This document shows positions 59,447 through 61,989 of a stretch of 61,989 bases of DNA, one piece after another. Numbering within the stretch: the stretch's first letter is position 1; every line of letters starts with the position of its first letter. Under the pieces are notes generated by a model that did no database searches, was not told where the DNA came from, and saw only the letters and a program-made list of their open reading frames with translations. The position numbers and the translations under genes were made by a program. The stretch comes from an uncultured Verrucomicrobiales bacterium (GTDB lineage: Bacteria; Verrucomicrobiota; Verrucomicrobiia; Verrucomicrobiales; Akkermansiaceae). The DNA is taken from NCBI GenBank assembly GCA_947039485.1, contig CAMQZC010000016.1, positions 1 through 61,989 on the forward strand. The letters run 5' to 3'.

Positions 59447-61100
59447 AACTCATATCTCTCATTGACTCTAAATCACCCTCAGCATTAACCCACCAAGTAA
59501 TCAACGCCAACTTGAGAGCATCACCGTAGTGATCCTCATCAACCTTTTTCCACTGAGCAGATTGCCCTTTATTCTCAAGCACCTGCCCAGACAGCCCAGC
59601 AATTAGCTCATTATCAATATCGCGCGGCAAGACCAAGCCCTCACCACGACCCAGCGCACGGCGGCCATATAAATCAAGCTTCGACTGATAATCCGAATAA
59701 GTTACCAGGTACGAATCATATTCCGCCAAATAGGTCTCATAATGCGTCCCTTGCCGTGCACCCGAGCCCTTGGAGGGCTGCAACACCTCCCCGAACTTAG
59801 CACACTCAGCGTACACGCTGCGCGTAGAATACCCAGAGTCCACCAAGCCCACAACAGGCCGCATGCCATCATAGGACAAGCTCTTAGCATGCTCTGCGAT
59901 TTGCTCGACCGCCACCAGCGTGCCCCAGTCCACAAGCCACATCTCGCCCGACCCCACAAACGCCACAACAACCCAATGCTGCTGCTCCAAGCCCACATCA
60001 TAGCAGGCCGCCAAATAATGCGCCTGCTCAGGCACCTGACCGCGCCCGTGGCTATCCTTGCGCAAACTGAGAATTTTATTTTCATCAACACGCGCAAAAT
60101 AAGGAGTCCAAGGCAACGCCTCATAGGAGTTTTTAAAATTTTGAAGAAGGTGGGCACCGCCACGCTTGACGCAGGCCTCCCAATATGCAACAGCACATTT
60201 CCCGAAAGTCTCAAAATTAGAATAAAGAGCATTAAGGTGATAGCCCACCATCTTGCCATTTGAGCAGTTTGCCGTGCCCCGCCACTCACCAGCAGCCATC
60301 ATCGCAGGCTTATCCACATCATACATCGCCCCCTTGCATTCAGGGCAGCGAATATGAGCAGTGGCTAATATCTCATCAGCCTTATCACCTGACCAGCACA
60401 GCATATCAGCGCTGAATACCAGTGTGAACATATGGCCGCAGTGAGGGCAGGGCACAAAATAACGTTTTTGCTCCGTCAAGAGCCAATTTTGCCAAAAAGG
60501 ATGCTTTTCGGTCGAGGGAGTAGATGAATGAATGATCTTAGGGAAGGCAAGCGTTTTCTGCCTCACCTTGACCAAATCCGCAGGGGCTGCCTCACGCTTG
60601 TCCACATGCTCATACTTGGATGCCTCATCTAAAATCGCCAGCGACACCGCACGAGACGACAGCTCACCGCTCACACGAGCACCCACAAAACGCAAATTGC
60701 AATCGGCGAACTTGTAACCATAATTGCCGAAATCCTCACGCCGCATCCCAGCTGTCAGCCACGGCTGCGCACGTACAAAAAAGTCCATGCGCTCCTCTAC
60801 AAACGCCTTCGCAAGCTCTTTTGTCGTGAGAGCCCAGAGCATCGCACTTGGCCTCATCGCCTTCCACCAAGCCACGGAAATCATGCAAAACGTCGTTTTT
60901 GACGTTTGCGCAGCCCAGCAAAGAAAGACCTCATGTACCGACTCATCGCGCAAAGCCTCAAAAGGTTCACGCATGTATTCAAAACCGACCAGCGACAACG
61001 GACCAGGGCGCTCAGCGCTCACACGTGCCGAAATCGTCAACCGCTCTTGAGCCCAGTCAAAAGGAGCCAACTTCTCGCGAAATAACAAAGACCCTAACAC
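59430..61100 (-). CDS. Terminase large subunit, GpA family
   Basis: 556 residues starting at a GTG that overlaps the terS stop. ATPase: Walker A-like FLCWAAQTSKTTFCMI (about 62-75), Walker B VSLAILDEASKYEH (about 155). A zinc finger CPHCGH...CPEC at about 220-260. Nuclease domain: CYDVGLEQQHWVVVAF, GLVDSGYSTRSVY and DHYGDALKLAL. GpA-family enzymes cut concatemers and pump DNA into the prohead; they are typical of cos-type packaging. The gene order terS-terL-W-portal is lambda-like. Confidence 0.92.
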   Translation of the reverse strand: MLGSLLFREKLAPFDWAQERLTISARVSAERPGPLSLVGFEYMREPFEALRDESVHEVFLCWAAQTSKTTFCMISVAWWKAMRPSAMLWALTTKELAKAFVEERMDFFVRAQPWLTAGMRREDFGNYGYKFADCNLRFVGARVSGELSSRAVSLAILDEASKYEHVDKREAAPADLVKVRQKTLAFPKIIHSSTPSTEKHPFWQNWLLTEQKRYFVPCPHCGHMFTLVFSADMLCWSGDKADEILATAHIRCPECKGAMYDVDKPAMMAAGEWRGTANCSNGKMVGYHLNALYSNFETFGKCAVAYWEACVKRGGAHLLQNFKNSYEALPWTPYFARVDENKILSLRKDSHGRGQVPEQAHYLAACYDVGLEQQHWVVVAFVGSGEMWLVDWGTLVAVEQIAEHAKSLSYDGMRPVVGLVDSGYSTRSVYAECAKFGEVLQPSKGSGARQGTHYETYLAEYDSYLVTYSDYQSKLDLYGRRALGRGEGLVLPRDIDNELIAGLSGQVLENKGQSAQWKKVDEDHYGDALKLALITWWVNAEGDLESMRDMSYGKFS

Positions 61101-61660
61101 CCCAGCAACTCCTCAATAAAAGCATCTTTTGCCTTAATACCCTCATTCCACGCAGGAACAACCGACTTAAAGCAGGCCGCAAACTCAAGCCTCATATGCT
61201 CAGGCAAACGCCCCGCAATATTGCTCTCCAGCTGTAAAATTAACTCCGCAAGGGGCTCAAGCTCCCTGCGGAGCGCTCTAACTCGCTCCGCAGGGATCAT
61301 AAGACCACGCGCCTTCTGGAGATCCTCATATTTCAGCACAGCCTCATGATAACGCTTCTGCGCCATCCCTACAGCCCGTTCCAAAATCGCGATATTCCTA
61401 TCGCCCGACATAGCAATCTGATTGCTATGCTTATCAGATAATTCTCTCCACTGAGAATAGGCAGCCTCCGTCAACTCCCTAGACCTCAAGACATCGGGTG
61501 AAGTGACTGCGATAACAGATGCCTTCCGTTTCCCTCTCAAAAACGCAAGCCACTCATCGCTTTTCCGCGCACGATGAGCACGAGCCGTCCTAGCTGCATA
61601 CCCATGCAACTGCGCAAACTCTATTGCCATCTGACCCGACTCTGTTTCTTTTGCAGCCAC
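61094..61660 (-). CDS. Terminase small subunit (candidate)
   Basis: 188 residues, mostly helical. A short HTH-like N-terminal region (MAIEFAQLHGYAARTARAHR) with basic residues is followed by a long coiled part (AILERAVGMAQKRYHEAVLK, VRALRRELEPLAELILQLE) and the C-terminal PAWNEGIKAKDAFIEELLG. That tail resembles the large-subunit-binding end of Nu1-type small terminases. First gene of the late operon on this contig, directly before terL. Confidence 0.72.
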   Translation of the reverse strand: MAAKETESGQMAIEFAQLHGYAARTARAHRARKSDEWLAFLRGKRKASVIAVTSPDVLRSRELTEAAYSQWRELSDKHSNQIAMSGDRNIAILERAVGMAQKRYHEAVLKYEDLQKARGLMIPAERVRALRRELEPLAELILQLESNIAGRLPEHMRLEFAACFKSVVPAWNEGIKAKDAFIEELLGC

Positions 61661-61934
61661 CTCTACCCTATGTCACCCAGTTCCCGAATTGTCATAATTT
61701 TGACATACGACCATGCCGCGGCCATCCGCCAAAGCGGCACATGAGCCCCCAAACCCCGTGCCCCCCCGAGCACGCCTAGCTGCCACTCCATCCACCCTCC
61801 ACTCAACATCCCAATGCCGCGACCTGCCACCGCCACCAGCCCCAAGAGCCACCCATCAACCACCACCACCAGATCACGCCACCCATCCCCAAAAAACACC
61901 CCCACACCACCCCAATACCATGCAAAACACCTAT
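61661..61934. other. G-rich (minus strand) non-coding end region upstream of terS
   Basis: An open frame on the minus strand (61663-61965) is a low-complexity product of repeated GG/TG-rich sequence and is not trusted. No promoter hexamers found. This zone should contain the late promoter or cos region. Confidence 0.45.
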
Positions 61935-61989
61935 CAAGACCATGCCAAGACCATGCCAAGACCATGCCAAGACCATGCCAAGACCATGC
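61935..61989. repeat. 11-bp tandem repeat at contig end, five units
   Basis: CAAGACCATGC repeated five times exactly, running into the end of the window. A likely reason for the assembly break; may also be a phage-specific iteron or cos-proximal repeat. Confidence 0.93.

Larger units (their letters stand above)
38113..61989. mobile_element. Prophage of siphovirus type (right end beyond the contig)
   Basis: Contiguous phage genes: regulators and replication module rightward (38148-42713), then packaging, head, tail and lysis genes leftward (61660 to 43560). Hallmarks are terminase, portal, ClpP-like protease, capsid, tape measure and amidase. No sheath or baseplate genes point to a non-contractile tail, and no integrase is present. 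The left border could be anywhere between 36571 and 38113. The plus strand is C-rich over almost the whole element regardless of gene direction. Confidence 0.9.

Noticed and set aside
61663..61965. 100-residue ORF upstream of terS
   Set aside because: Low-complexity Gly/Trp/Val product of G-rich and repeated DNA, running into the terminal 11-bp repeat.

Overview
Organism. The window looks like a draft-assembly contig from a Verrucomicrobiota-like, possibly Akkermansia-like, gut bacterium. The evidence is indirect: a secreted sialidase plus glucosamine-6-phosphate deaminase, a DppABC/OppABC-type peptide importer, a cobalamin-dependent methionine synthase, and multi-copy membrane proteins of a style I associate with this phylum. 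No rRNA or other marker fixes the taxonomy, so this is a moderate-to-low confidence inference. The first 41 bases are Illumina adapter and index sequence, not genome. The last 55 bases are five copies of an 11-bp repeat, where the assembly stops.

Layout. 42-2841: a minus-strand peptide ABC transporter operon (oppA-oppB-oppC, oppC cut by the contig end). 2993-6987: a tandem array of five related four-helix membrane protein genes, most with their own promoter and terminator; copy 1 carries an in-frame stop, and copies 2 and 3 share a nearly identical 3' half. 7156-8056: two paralogous small lipoproteins. 8200-11931: metH. 12.3-15.0 kb: an AT-rich island with two small membrane proteins and a pentapeptide-repeat protein fused to a K+-channel pore. 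15.3-22.3 kb: an accessory segment with a tyrosine recombinase, a divergent secreted peptide ending in seven Gly-Cys units, two large membrane proteins, a chimeric gene made by local duplication, a secreted Q-rich protein and an ISL3-type transposase remnant next to tRNA-Ala. 22.7-36.0 kb: ordinary chromosome (ilvD, an MFS transporter, an ankyrin protein, mfd, a sialidase, a 3D-domain protein, a Sel1-repeat protein, hemW, nagB), then tRNA-Thr and two tRNA-Lys genes.

Prophage. From about 38.1 kb to the end lies a tailed-phage genome with siphovirus-type gene content. The rightward early region (38148-42713) has two ribbon-helix-helix regulators behind a promoter whose spacer holds the operator GGTTATAGTAACC (repeated three times), HTH proteins, a PrimPol-like primase, a 100-residue internally deleted cytosine methyltransferase and an AAA+ helicase. 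The leftward late operon (61660 down to 43560) runs terS, terL, a gpW-like protein, portal, ClpP-like protease, capsid, head-tail proteins, tail tube, tape measure, a tail assembly chaperone with an apparent programmed -1 frameshift, a BspA-type repeat protein, a tail-fibre assembly protein, a lysis cassette and large tail-tip candidates. An AT-rich cargo gene sits between the two convergent operons, bracketed by two near-identical terminators. No integrase is visible in the phage part, so it probably continues past the contig end.

Most interesting items: the chaperone frameshift placed after the tape measure gene, the mini-methyltransferase between primase and helicase, the Gly-Cys peptide operon beside a recombinase and a duplicated palindrome, the chimeric gene at 20319, and the five-copy membrane protein array.
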